A DNA stretch of 64,000 bases, taken from the IMG/VR virus record IMGVR_UViG_3300047094_001064, positions 1-64,000 of that record; one strand, given 5' to 3'. Position 1 is the first letter of the stretch. Each line of letters begins with the position of its first letter. Of this stretch, positions 23,145-33,431 are shown in pieces. The notes under the pieces are model-generated. The model searched no databases. It had not been told where the DNA came from and was given only the letters and a program-made list of their open reading frames with translations. A program made the position numbers and the translations under genes. The stretch comes from a virus.

Positions 23145-25748
23145 ATGACAAAGTTTAAAAACAAAATATCTAACCTGATAAATTCTCAGGTTCCAGAATT
23201 TGTATTATCAGAGCACCCTAAATTTTTAGAATTTTTAAAAGTGTATTACACTTTTATGGAATCTGCTGAATTAAATATTACAGGAATTCAAACTACTGAT
23301 GGTATTGCTTTAGAAGCAGAAAGTCAAGTATTACAAAACATATTATTAGATGGAACACGTATTGAATCAGATAGAACACCAGCAGATGAGGGTGATAAAT
23401 TAATTTTAGAAAGTTCTTCTTTTGGTAAATTTACTAGAGGTGAAATAATACAAGGACAAACATCAAAAGCACAATCAACAATATTAGCAGAAGATATAGA
23501 TAGCTCTAAACTATATATTTCTTCTCAAAATAAATTTATAATGGGCGAAACCGTACTTGGTTTAACGTCTAACGCAAGTGCAATTGTAAATAACTATCGT
23601 CCTAATCCAGTAACAAATATACAAGAATTATTAGACTTTAGAGATCCTGATAAAGTAATCTCTAATTTTTTAAAACAATTTAGAAATGAATTATTTGCTA
23701 CTTTACCTGACAAAGTTGATGATAATATTAATAAAAGAACATTAATAAAAAATATTAAATCTTTATATCGTTTAAAAGGTACAAATGTAGGTAATCAAAT
23801 ATTTTTTAGATTATTATTTGGTTTAGAATCAGAAACTTCATACCCTAGAGAACAAGTTTTAAGACTTTCAGATGGTAAATGGAATACAAGTAAAATATTA
23901 AGAGGAATAGCAACACAGGGTGATACAGGTTTATTGATAGGTAGAACAATATTGGGTGTAACTTCAGGAACTACTGCCATAATTGAAAACGTATTTAAAT
24001 TTCAAATTGGTAGTGATGAGATAACCGAATTTGTTTTGAACACTAGTTCTATTTCAGGCAATTTTATTATAGGAGAAGAAGTTAGAGGAACACAATTTGA
24101 TAATGATTTCAATTTTATAAAAGTAAACGTTACAGGATTACCAAATATTCCCGTTATAACAAATTCAGGAAATTTATATACAGAAAATACAGTAATTGAT
24201 TTAATAAGTGGTGGTCAAGGAGCATTAATACAAGTAGAAAATGTTGGTCGTTCAGGATTGACAGATATATTTGTAGAAAATGGAGGAACAAATTACGAAA
24301 TAGGTGATGATGTAGTATTTAATAATGCAAATACTAATGGTGGAGCTGCTGTTGCTAAAGTTTCAGTTGTAAATGGTGGATTTACACAAGAAGAAAGTTC
24401 AAGTTTAATTGACGATCATATTATTTTAGAAGATGAAACTGTTAAAGGTGATTTATATGTAGGAAATAAATTTGTACAAGAATCTAGCACTGGAAATAAA
24501 GATATTACTGATGTTAGACTTATAAATCCAGGTTATAATTATTCTAATTTACCTACAGCAACTGTAAATAGTTTTTTAGGTGCTTCTGCCGTATTAAAAA
24601 CATACAGTCCTAATATTGGAAAAATTTTATCATTAAAAATAGTAGAACCTGGTAAAGGATATCAAAATTCTCCTGCTCTTACTTTAAATCTTCCAGTTAA
24701 TCTATTTTATTTAAATCGTGCAGGAACATTTTTAGTTGGAGAAACTGTATCTGCTTTAAGTAACGATAATTCTACTATAATTACAGGAACATTAAGATCT
24801 CAAAATAGTGGAATAAACGTTTTATATTTAAATCCTGTATCTGGTACGTTTAAAAAAAATGCAACTATAACTGGATTAACTTCAGGAGCAACTGCAACAA
24901 TAAAAGAATTTAATCAAGCAACTGCAACTTCTAATATTGTTTCAGTTTTAAATACTAATGGAACTTATATAAATCAAGACGGACAAGTTTCAGAAAATAC
25001 AATTAAAATACAAGATAGTTTATTATATCAAGATTTTTCTTATATTATAAAAGTAGGAAGAACAATTAATGATTGGAGAGATAGTTTTAAAAAAACAAAC
25101 CATTCTGCAGGATTTTATTTTATAAGCACTTTAAATATCGAATCAAATCTAAACGTAAGAATATCATCTCCTGTTGCTGGAATAACTTCAGGCATTATTG
25201 ATACGCCTATATACAGTGTTGTCAACACGTTATTTGCTACAATTTTTGGTAGAAGATTAGGAACATTAACAGATGGAACTTCTTTAAGAGCAAATGCTAA
25301 TAGAGGAGTAGCAGCAGATTTAAATCCTGCAACAATTGAACATTTTACACCTAATACTAGAGATTTAACTTTAATATCAAAAAATAATTTTAACTTTGTT
25401 TTGAAAGAAAATACAAATATAAGAAATAATGATACAAGATTTGGTAGAGCTCTTAGTATTAATTTAAAATCATTGGATTCTTTGTTATTAGATCAAAATT
25501 TTTCTACACAAATAGATTTACAACAATTAAGTTCAGTTACACTTATAGGAACTAAAAATGTTGCAATAGATGGTGAATCATTAAATATGGGAGATTTTCT
25601 ATTTAAAAATAAAACGTATTTTACAATACCATCTGAATCAACAAGAGATTTAACAAATGGAGCAGATACTTTTGATGAAGATATCAACACTTTTGATAAT
25701 ACTATTGTAACAACTGACGCCACTCCTGTTCCTAATCCGGGTATATAA
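23145..25748 (+). CDS. Large baseplate protein in gp7 position
   Basis: This 867-residue protein has an N-terminal domain conserved in my memory of marine T4-like phages (LINSQVPEFVLSEHPKFLEF and LKVYYTFMESA, then FLKQFRNELFATLPDKVDDN and IKSLYRLKGTNVGNQIFFRL). It is followed by a repetitive middle with at least five copies of the 'F..GE.i.G.TS.A.a.i' module and three 'GxxY' strands. Sited between gp6 and gp8, it occupies the position of T4 gp7, the large wedge protein, but I do not see gp7 sequence similarity. A wedge or short-fibre attachment role is inferred. Confidence 0.65.
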   Translation: MTKFKNKISNLINSQVPEFVLSEHPKFLEFLKVYYTFMESAELNITGIQTTDGIALEAESQVLQNILLDGTRIESDRTPADEGDKLILESSSFGKFTRGEIIQGQTSKAQSTILAEDIDSSKLYISSQNKFIMGETVLGLTSNASAIVNNYRPNPVTNIQELLDFRDPDKVISNFLKQFRNELFATLPDKVDDNINKRTLIKNIKSLYRLKGTNVGNQIFFRLLFGLESETSYPREQVLRLSDGKWNTSKILRGIATQGDTGLLIGRTILGVTSGTTAIIENVFKFQIGSDEITEFVLNTSSISGNFIIGEEVRGTQFDNDFNFIKVNVTGLPNIPVITNSGNLYTENTVIDLISGGQGALIQVENVGRSGLTDIFVENGGTNYEIGDDVVFNNANTNGGAAVAKVSVVNGGFTQEESSSLIDDHIILEDETVKGDLYVGNKFVQESSTGNKDITDVRLINPGYNYSNLPTATVNSFLGASAVLKTYSPNIGKILSLKIVEPGKGYQNSPALTLNLPVNLFYLNRAGTFLVGETVSALSNDNSTIITGTLRSQNSGINVLYLNPVSGTFKKNATITGLTSGATATIKEFNQATATSNIVSVLNTNGTYINQDGQVSENTIKIQDSLLYQDFSYIIKVGRTINDWRDSFKKTNHSAGFYFISTLNIESNLNVRISSPVAGITSGIIDTPIYSVVNTLFATIFGRRLGTLTDGTSLRANANRGVAADLNPATIEHFTPNTRDLTLISKNNFNFVLKENTNIRNNDTRFGRALSINLKSLDSLLLDQNFSTQIDLQQLSSVTLIGTKNVAIDGESLNMGDFLFKNKTYFTIPSESTRDLTNGADTFDEDINTFDNTIVTTDATPVPNPGI

Positions 25749-25764
25749 AGTTTATGAATAAGTA

Positions 25765-25772
25765 TATAAATA
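25765..25772 (+). promoter_or_regulatory. Late promoter box (first of tandem pair)
   Basis: TATAAATA; the second copy begins 12 bases downstream. It serves fibre pair B. Confidence 0.55.
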
Positions 25773-25776
25773 GTCG

Positions 25777-25784
25777 TATAAATA
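25777..25784 (+). promoter_or_regulatory. Late promoter box (second of tandem pair)
   Basis: TATAAATA, 18 bases before the TTG start at 25803, with the AAAAGGAAT ribosome site between. Confidence 0.6.
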
Positions 25785-25802
25785 ATATAAAAGGAATTAC
25801 AA

Positions 25803-26477
25803 TTGTCTAAACAATCAGTTAATATTGGAAGTGTAGCAAACGACGGTACAGGTACAACACTACGTGCTGGCGGTAATATAATCAATTCTAATTTTACAGA
25901 ACTATATAACAATTTAGGTGACGGTAGTAATTTAAAAATAAACGTTGCTGGTGCATCAGCTAATAATGTTTTAATATATGATTCGGCAAATGCTAGATTT
26001 CAACCTGGTGCTGTGGCAGCTACATACTCACTATTTGTACAAGGTACTTCTGGTGCAGCTCAACTATTAAATAGTGGAGACACATTAAATATATTAGCTG
26101 GTACTGGTATTAATACAATATCAGCATCAACAGATACAGTTACAGTTTCAGTTGATAATAGTGTTGTTACTCTTACAGGCAATCAAACTTTAACTAATAA
26201 AGTTTTGACTTCTCCTGTTATAAATGGAGGAACAACTCTTACAGCAACATCAACAGAATTAAATTTATTAACTGGAGCAACTGGTATAATTACAGCAAAT
26301 AATGCAGTAACTTTAACAAATAAAACAATTAATGGATCAAACAATACAATTACAAACATTAATGCTTCTTCTATAGGAAGTGGAAATGTTTCAAATACAG
26401 AATTTGAATACTTAGATGGTGTATCAAGTAATATTCAAAATCAATTGTATGTTTTATCTGTGGCATTAGGTTCTTAA
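25803..26477 (+). CDS. Small fibre protein, pair B
   Basis: The start is a TTG at 25803 placed eight bases after AAAAGGA; no in-frame ATG gives the full N-terminus. The 224-residue product begins SKQSVNIGSVANDGTGTTLR and 'AGGNIINSNFTELYNNLGDG', the usual opening of phage fibre/shaft proteins. Later it has VTLTGNQTLTNKVLTSPVIN and LTNKTINGSNNTITN, the 'LTNKTI' repeat widely seen in fibre proteins. The end (NQLYVLSVALGS) resembles that of pair A. It lies directly before the 1822-residue fibre. Confidence 0.65.
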   Translation: MSKQSVNIGSVANDGTGTTLRAGGNIINSNFTELYNNLGDGSNLKINVAGASANNVLIYDSANARFQPGAVAATYSLFVQGTSGAAQLLNSGDTLNILAGTGINTISASTDTVTVSVDNSVVTLTGNQTLTNKVLTSPVINGGTTLTATSTELNLLTGATGIITANNAVTLTNKTINGSNNTITNINASSIGSGNVSNTEFEYLDGVSSNIQNQLYVLSVALGS

Positions 26478-26478
26478 T

Positions 26479-29400
26479 ATGGCAAAAAAATTACGTCAAA
26501 ATTATTACTTTCAACCTGGTATACCTTTATCTAGTAATAGAAATCCTATTGCATATGCAAAAATTGTAGCAAATAAAGAATTTATAAAAGATGAAGTTGA
26601 GGCATATGTTAATCAGCAAAAGCTGGCTGGTAACGCTCCATACATTGGTTATGTTTTTTCAAGTGCTGCATTACAAAATGATATTGATGCAATTATAGAA
26701 GCAGCAATATATGATTTACGATATGATGGTAACGCTTCGACTAGAACAAAAGCTGCAACATATTGGGTAGGTGCAACTCCTATAATTTCTGGTACAAGAG
26801 TTCCTGAAACTACTTATATCACTTACTGTAGAAATATTATCAATAATTATATTTTAACAAATACAATATATCCTACATTACAAAGTCCTGTAATGACTAC
26901 TCAAAATATAAATTCTGCTACAACAGCAGAAGCAGGCGCAACTGCAAAAATTACTACTGGATTTACAACAATCACAGATACTATAACAAATGGATTATCT
27001 AGTTTACCTGTTCTATCTCCTAACGTAATTAGTTCTATAGAATTAATAGGAAAAGTAGATTTAAATGATTTATTATTAATTACAAATGTTACAGATAATG
27101 AAGTACTTTATAGTTTTGGTGATCCTCTAAGAGGAGCATCAGTTACTTTCTCAGCTGCAAATTCTGTAAACTTTCCTAATGCATTAACAGTTGATAATGG
27201 TACAACAACAATTTATTTAAAATACAATACTGATGCAATGGCAACTTCTGATATTTTACAAATATTTGAAGAAAATGCTGAAATGATTGTAAGACCTTAC
27301 GATTTTGGAACAGATGCAATTGAGCGTATGAGAGTTGCAAGACCTCAAGCGATGATTGATGCTGACTTTGAATATGGATTACAACCTACTAAGTGGCAAG
27401 CAATTGCAACACAAAGAGGATATCCATCTACTTACGAAATACCAGGTACAGAAAAAAATGTACAGTCTGTTACAACTGATGCCTCTGTTACAAGTGCTGG
27501 AGTTGGACCTTCAATTATTACTGTGACTACTCAAGGAGCGCATGGATGGAGTGTAGGACAACCTTTTACAATTAAAGCATTATCTCCGTCTACTTTAGGA
27601 TTTTCAAGAGCTGAAGGAAGTTTTATTGTAAATAGTGTACCAACTTCTTCTTCATTTACTTATTACGCTAAAGCAAAAGTTGGAACTTCAAGTGGACAAA
27701 CAGTAGTAACTTCAACAACTCTTTTAAGAGAAGCAGGATTTTATACTGGAGCAGGAGTAGGTAATCCTACATATTCAATATTTTCAAATGGTTCAAGTGG
27801 TTCTTTTTCAACGATATTAGCAGCGCCTCTAGGTGCTACAAGTTTAACTTTTACAGGAGCAGTTCCACCAAGTGGCGCTCCTATAACTGCATCTTCAACA
27901 ACTTCATCTGCTGCTTATATAACAGTAGGTACACAAGTTACTTCAAATTCAGGAACAGGAGGAACAGTTTCAACAAATTACGTTGCTTCAGATGCTGCAA
28001 ACGGTTCATCATCAGTTACACTTTCAACTGTATCGGGATTAGTTCCAGGAATGGCTATTAATAATGGAACAGGAACACAAGCTATAATTACTAACATAGT
28101 AGGAAATACATTATCTTTAAGTTCTGCTTTAACAACATCACTTCAAGGAGATGTTCAAACATACACAACTGTAGCATATTCAGAAATTTTATCAACTGGA
28201 GTAAATGCTAGATTTAACATTTCAAGAGCTGCTGGTTCTTATACTGTTTCGGGAATTTCTATACCGGGTTCAGGTTATGCTGTAGCAGACACTTTAAAAA
28301 TTTTGGGTTCAGATTTAGGTGGAGTTGAAAATAATAATGAAACATATAATTCTGTAACATTAACTGAAATTGTATCAACAGGAACAAGTGCAACTTTTAA
28401 CGTAAATAAAACTGCAGGAGTGTATGATACTGTAACGATAAACAATGCAGGTACTGGATATTTTATAGGAGATGCAATTAATATACCAGGAACAAGTTTA
28501 GGAGGTACTTCTCCAACACACGATTTAAGTATTATTATTACAGGTGTTACGAATGATACTACAGGTGGAGCAATTACAACAATTGGTTTTGGTGGAACTG
28601 CAAATGGTTCAGGTGCTTATACTGCAGTTTTTGGTACAAATACTTCTACATTATCATCAGGACTTGATATTAATATTAATAGAAATGCTGGAGTATATAC
28701 TGTTCCAACAATTAATAATGGTGGAAATGATTACTTTTTAGGTACAAGATTTTTATGTACAGGAACTTCTTTAGACGGAACTTCTCCTACAAATGATGCT
28801 GTAGTAAGAGTAGCTACTACAAGCGGAAGTGTTGTTACATCAGTTACAATAACAGGAACTGCAGTTTTAGGAAATGATTTAATATTAAGAGTGGCAACAC
28901 TTTCTGGTTCAGGTATTGCTACAGTAACAATAGTTTCTGGATTAGCTGTTGCAGGTACTGCAAACTATTCAAGTAGAATTCCTTATGCAACAAGTAATGG
29001 TTCTACTGGTGCTTCTGTTAATATAACAAGAAATGGTGGATTATATACTTCCGCAGTTACTGCTGGGGGTAGTGGTTATGTTATAGGACAAAGATATAAA
29101 GTATTAGGAACTCAATGCGAAGGATTAGATGTTACGAATGATGTGTTACTTACAGTAAGTGGTGTAAGTACAGGTGCTGTAACTACTTTTACTACAACTG
29201 GAACAGCTATTAGAGGTAGTCAAATTCCTATATATTCAACATTAGCATTAAGTGCTCCTACTATATTAGCTTCTGCAGCAACTGCTACAGCGTCTTATGC
29301 TTCAATTGCTGTAGTTCAAGTTGATTTTGCATCACCACACGGATTTGTCCCTGGTATGTCTTTATTATCTGTTGTTAGTTCTGATGCTGGTTCAAATAAT

Positions 29401-31947
29401 CATAATTTAGCTTCTGGTCCTATTATAGTTAATGATATTCAAAGTTCTACTAGAATAAGATACACTGCAAGAGCATCAGGTACCATTTTAACGTTATTAA
29501 ATGATTCTTCTGTAGGTGCTGCAAATATTCAAGGAACAATTTACGTAAGACCAGATGCATTTTTTGTACATAGACCTTTTGATGGTGGAGTTCAATTAGG
29601 TACTGGAGGTCCTCAGCATGGAGGTCAAGCAATTCGTCAAAGTAAAAAATATATTCGTTATCAATCAGGAAAAGGCGCTATGTATAATACAGGTGCTCTT
29701 TTTGCTCCTAGTTATCAATTAAGAAGTGTTACTGCATCAGGAACAGCAGTAAATTCTTTAATTACAATTGTTGCAGATGATACTGACCACGGATGCCAAG
29801 TAGGTGCTGAAATTAGAATAGAAGGTGTTATTACGCCAGGTTATGACGGACACTATATTGTATCAAGTATTATTGATGAAAGAACTTTAACAGTTATTGC
29901 AACTAATGTTCTTTCTAATTCTACAGCTGAATTAAGTGCTGATGCTAAAATGAATTTATATAAATGGAAAGGGGCTGTTGTAAGATCAGGTCCTTATGAT
30001 GATCAAAATGGAATATTTTGGCAATACGATGGAGAAGAATTTTCTGTAGGAAGAAGATCATCTACATTTCAATTAGGCGGTACTATTGCAGTTAACACAA
30101 ACTCAAATGCAATTACAGGTACAAATACAAGATTCGTTGATCAATTAAAAGCTGGAGATAGAGTTGTTATAAAAGGTATGACACACGTGGTATCTAATAT
30201 TACAAGTCAAACTTCAATGTCTGTTACTCCTGATTTTAGAGGTGTATCAAATGTATCTGGTGGTTCAATTTGTAAAGTACAAGATTTAATTATACCTCAA
30301 TCAGAATGGAATTTAGATAAGTGTGACGGTACAGGACCAAGTGGATATGTAATAGATCCTACTAAAATGCAAATGATAGGTATACAATTTAGCTGGTATG
30401 GTGCTGGATTTATAGATTGGATGCTAAGAGGTCCTAACGGTAATTATGTATTCTGTCACAGATTAAAAGGAAACAATTTAAATACTGAAGCTTATATGAG
30501 AACAGGTAACGCACCAGTTCGATATGAAGTTTTAAATGAAATACCAAGTACTAGACTAGATGGAGCTATTAATAGTTCAGTAACAACTATTACAGTGGAA
30601 GATGTTACAGGTTTACCAACTTCAGGTGTTGTATATATTGATAATGAGCTAATTTCATATACAGGTAAAAATGCTACAGCAAATACATTAACGGGTTGCG
30701 TAAGAGGTACAACATTAACTAATTTTAATGCTGGAGCAACACGTTCATACTCTGCTGGAGCCGCTGCTTCACACAATGATAATGCAGGAGTAGTTTACGT
30801 AACAAATACTTGTAGTCCGGCAATATCTCATTGGGGTTCTGCATATTTAATTGATGGAGAATTTGATGAAGATAGAGGATATATTTTTAACTATGCTCAA
30901 ACAAACTTATCAGCAACAACTACTAAACAAACTGCATTTTTAATTAGATTAGCACCTAGCGTATCAAACGCAATTATAGGTGATCTAGGAGAAAGAGAAT
31001 TATTAAATAGAGCTCAATTATTACTTGAAGGTATTGAAATAACTTCAGATTCAGGTAGTACGGGTGCAATTATTGTAGAAGGTGTTTTAAATCCACAAAA
31101 TTATCCTATTGATCCAGCTTCAGTATCTTGGACAACATTACAAGGTGTTGCTCAAGGAGGACAACCTAGTTTTGCTCAAATTGCATCAGGAGGTTCTGTA
31201 ACTTGGAAATCTGGAGCGGGTACAACAACTCAAACAGGAACTACTACGGCTGCTTTAACTGCTTCAGCAATAATTGCTTATAACACAGGTAATGGTAGTT
31301 CAACACTATATTTTACTTCAGCAAGTTGGAACACAACAGGAATAGTTGTAGGATCATCAATTACAACTGCTGGATATAATAATGCTATTATAACTTCAAT
31401 AACAGATTTTGGATTTTATACACAAGTTAATTTTAATAGATCATTGCCTTCTACCAATTCTGGCGCAACAATTGCATTTACTTTTGCAGGTAATGCTTCA
31501 GCAGGTACAAGTATTTTATATTTTACAAAAGCATCTTTTGACTCTAGTGGCGCAATTGCAGGAACAACTGTTCAAGATGCAAAATTTCCAGCAAATACAA
31601 AAGTAGCTACAATATCACCTACACTTACATATGGTGGAGTGCAATACTATAGAGTAACATTTACTCAAAACGCTGTTTCTTCAGTTTCTGCTGGAGCCAC
31701 AGTTACATTCCAATTCTTCCAACCTGCTTATGCATTACCAGGTGAAACCGTATTTTCATTCATTGCAAACTCAGGAGAAAGTAACAGTTTAGCTTTAGGA
31801 AAATTAAAAGAATTAACAACTACTACATTAGGTGGTAGAGGAACATTTCCAAATGGCCCAGATGTTTTGGCGATAAATATATACAAAGCTTCTGGTACTG
31901 CGGTTAATACAAACATATTATTACGTTGGGGAGAAGCACAAGCTTAA
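26479..31947 (+). CDS. Giant fibre/structural protein, pair B (1822 residues)
   Basis: This 1822-residue homologue of the 1058-residue pair-A protein shares the conserved blocks (MIDADFEYGLQPTKWQ, HRPFDGGVQLGTGGPQHG, RELLNRAQLLLEGIE, closing LRWGEAQA). It is longer at the N-terminus (about 190 extra residues) and in a central insert (about residues 435-925) built of at least four repeats of about 75-110 residues with 'N..G.GY..GD...I.G..LGG..P.ND'. A further insert near the end carries two 'TSILYFTKASFDSSG' type repeats. The expansion of one copy only points to domain shuffling and selection on the exposed part. Role inferred: tail fibre or baseplate appendage. Confidence 0.65.
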   Translation: MAKKLRQNYYFQPGIPLSSNRNPIAYAKIVANKEFIKDEVEAYVNQQKLAGNAPYIGYVFSSAALQNDIDAIIEAAIYDLRYDGNASTRTKAATYWVGATPIISGTRVPETTYITYCRNIINNYILTNTIYPTLQSPVMTTQNINSATTAEAGATAKITTGFTTITDTITNGLSSLPVLSPNVISSIELIGKVDLNDLLLITNVTDNEVLYSFGDPLRGASVTFSAANSVNFPNALTVDNGTTTIYLKYNTDAMATSDILQIFEENAEMIVRPYDFGTDAIERMRVARPQAMIDADFEYGLQPTKWQAIATQRGYPSTYEIPGTEKNVQSVTTDASVTSAGVGPSIITVTTQGAHGWSVGQPFTIKALSPSTLGFSRAEGSFIVNSVPTSSSFTYYAKAKVGTSSGQTVVTSTTLLREAGFYTGAGVGNPTYSIFSNGSSGSFSTILAAPLGATSLTFTGAVPPSGAPITASSTTSSAAYITVGTQVTSNSGTGGTVSTNYVASDAANGSSSVTLSTVSGLVPGMAINNGTGTQAIITNIVGNTLSLSSALTTSLQGDVQTYTTVAYSEILSTGVNARFNISRAAGSYTVSGISIPGSGYAVADTLKILGSDLGGVENNNETYNSVTLTEIVSTGTSATFNVNKTAGVYDTVTINNAGTGYFIGDAINIPGTSLGGTSPTHDLSIIITGVTNDTTGGAITTIGFGGTANGSGAYTAVFGTNTSTLSSGLDININRNAGVYTVPTINNGGNDYFLGTRFLCTGTSLDGTSPTNDAVVRVATTSGSVVTSVTITGTAVLGNDLILRVATLSGSGIATVTIVSGLAVAGTANYSSRIPYATSNGSTGASVNITRNGGLYTSAVTAGGSGYVIGQRYKVLGTQCEGLDVTNDVLLTVSGVSTGAVTTFTTTGTAIRGSQIPIYSTLALSAPTILASAATATASYASIAVVQVDFASPHGFVPGMSLLSVVSSDAGSNNHNLASGPIIVNDIQSSTRIRYTARASGTILTLLNDSSVGAANIQGTIYVRPDAFFVHRPFDGGVQLGTGGPQHGGQAIRQSKKYIRYQSGKGAMYNTGALFAPSYQLRSVTASGTAVNSLITIVADDTDHGCQVGAEIRIEGVITPGYDGHYIVSSIIDERTLTVIATNVLSNSTAELSADAKMNLYKWKGAVVRSGPYDDQNGIFWQYDGEEFSVGRRSSTFQLGGTIAVNTNSNAITGTNTRFVDQLKAGDRVVIKGMTHVVSNITSQTSMSVTPDFRGVSNVSGGSICKVQDLIIPQSEWNLDKCDGTGPSGYVIDPTKMQMIGIQFSWYGAGFIDWMLRGPNGNYVFCHRLKGNNLNTEAYMRTGNAPVRYEVLNEIPSTRLDGAINSSVTTITVEDVTGLPTSGVVYIDNELISYTGKNATANTLTGCVRGTTLTNFNAGATRSYSAGAAASHNDNAGVVYVTNTCSPAISHWGSAYLIDGEFDEDRGYIFNYAQTNLSATTTKQTAFLIRLAPSVSNAIIGDLGERELLNRAQLLLEGIEITSDSGSTGAIIVEGVLNPQNYPIDPASVSWTTLQGVAQGGQPSFAQIASGGSVTWKSGAGTTTQTGTTTAALTASAIIAYNTGNGSSTLYFTSASWNTTGIVVGSSITTAGYNNAIITSITDFGFYTQVNFNRSLPSTNSGATIAFTFAGNASAGTSILYFTKASFDSSGAIAGTTVQDAKFPANTKVATISPTLTYGGVQYYRVTFTQNAVSSVSAGATVTFQFFQPAYALPGETVFSFIANSGESNSLALGKLKELTTTTLGGRGTFPNGPDVLAINIYKASGTAVNTNILLRWGEAQA

Positions 31948-31953
31948 AAAAAT

Positions 31954-33423
31954 ATGCCGGCAATTATAACAAATAAATTTAGAATACACAACAGTGAACA
32001 GTTTGTAGAGTCTTTTTCTGAAGCTGCGTCTAACGCTTATTATCTAGGTATTGGCGCTCCTTTATCTTGGGGAACATATACAAGAGCAGATTTAAGAACA
32101 GACAATACAGGTTCTGATAGTTCTCCTATTGTACCTGCAGACAGTGTTACAGAAGAATTTTATACTTTTGATGATTTATTAGCTGCTAAAAAAATTTCGG
32201 CTTCAAACGTAAGTTATGTTATTCCTAGAAGAAATTGGACTGTGGGTACGATTTATGATATGTACAGAAATGATTATGGTAATAGAATAACAGGAACAAC
32301 AACTACTTTAACATCAACAAGTGGTGCTTCAAATTTATTTGACTCAACTTTTTATGTTTTAAATTCCGCATACAACGTATATAAATGTTTAGATAATAAT
32401 AATGGCGTTGCTTCTACAGTTGAACCTACAGGAACTTCAACTTCTATACTTTCAACAGGCGATGGTTATAAATGGAAATTTATGTACACTTTAAGTGCCT
32501 CTCAACAAATAAATTTTTTATCTACAGATTTTATGGCTGTTCAAACAAACAGTACAGTACAAAGTGCAGCAGTAGATGGAGGAGTAAATATAATTAAAAT
32601 TAAAAATGGTGGTACTGGAGGAACAAACGGCACTTATGCAGGTATTCCTTTAAGAGGAGATGGTTCAGGTGGATTTTGTACAGTAGTAATTTCAGGAACA
32701 GCTGTTACAAGTGTAACAGTTACAAGTGCAGGTACTGGTTATACTTTTGCTTCAGTAAGAAACGCTGATATTAATACTGCAAGTTCTGGATTCTTAACAG
32801 GAGCAGAATTAGATTGTATTATTGAACCTAAAGGTGGACACGGTTTTAACGCAGTAAAAGAACTTGGTGGATTTTTTGTTATGTTGAATATTAATTTAGA
32901 AGGAACAGAATCAGCAAACACTGGAGATTTTACAACTGAAAACGATTTTAGAAAAATAGTATTATTAAAAGACCCAGAATCATTAGGAAGTGTTGCAACA
33001 GCATCTACGTTAAGAACAACGAAAGCAATTAGAATTGCTGCTTCACCTACACCAGGAACTTTTCAAGTAGATGAAAAAATTAGTCAAGTAACTACAGGTG
33101 CTGTAGGTAGAGTCGTAGAATGGGACTCTGTTAATAGAATTTTACATTATGTTCAAACAAGATTTGTAGATGGTGGTATTAATGCTAGTGGAAATTTAGT
33201 TGCATTTAGTGGAGCAAACATTATTACTGGCGCAACATCTGGAGCAACAGCTACTCCAAGTGCTTCTGCTAGTGAAACAGCTGATAGTATAACGTTTTCT
33301 AATGGTTATGCTGCTTCAGAATTAGATGTTGATAAAGGTGATGTTATTTACATTGAAAACAGAGCACCAATTACAAGAGCAGCGGACCAAACTGAAAATA
33401 TTAAACTAATTATTGAATTTTAA
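31954..33423 (+). CDS. 8: Baseplate wedge protein gp8
   Basis: This 489-residue protein aligns in pattern with T4 gp8 (334 residues): MPAIITNKFRIHNSEQFVES, YYLGIGAPLSW, then YVIPRRNWTVGTIYDMYRND ('VIPRRDW' in T4), VYKCLDNNNG, STGDGYKWKFMYTLS ('GDGYVWEYLFEI') and the closing IYIENRAPITRAADQTENIK ('IYMENRPPIIMAMDQTEEIN'). The extra length comes from a 'GxGY' module at about 245-275 and two TSGA-type modules near 370 and 430. gp8 dimers link the wedge core to gp7/gp10. Confidence 0.9.
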   Translation: MPAIITNKFRIHNSEQFVESFSEAASNAYYLGIGAPLSWGTYTRADLRTDNTGSDSSPIVPADSVTEEFYTFDDLLAAKKISASNVSYVIPRRNWTVGTIYDMYRNDYGNRITGTTTTLTSTSGASNLFDSTFYVLNSAYNVYKCLDNNNGVASTVEPTGTSTSILSTGDGYKWKFMYTLSASQQINFLSTDFMAVQTNSTVQSAAVDGGVNIIKIKNGGTGGTNGTYAGIPLRGDGSGGFCTVVISGTAVTSVTVTSAGTGYTFASVRNADINTASSGFLTGAELDCIIEPKGGHGFNAVKELGGFFVMLNINLEGTESANTGDFTTENDFRKIVLLKDPESLGSVATASTLRTTKAIRIAASPTPGTFQVDEKISQVTTGAVGRVVEWDSVNRILHYVQTRFVDGGINASGNLVAFSGANIITGATSGATATPSASASETADSITFSNGYAASELDVDKGDVIYIENRAPITRAADQTENIKLIIEF

Positions 33424-33431
33424 AGGAAGAT

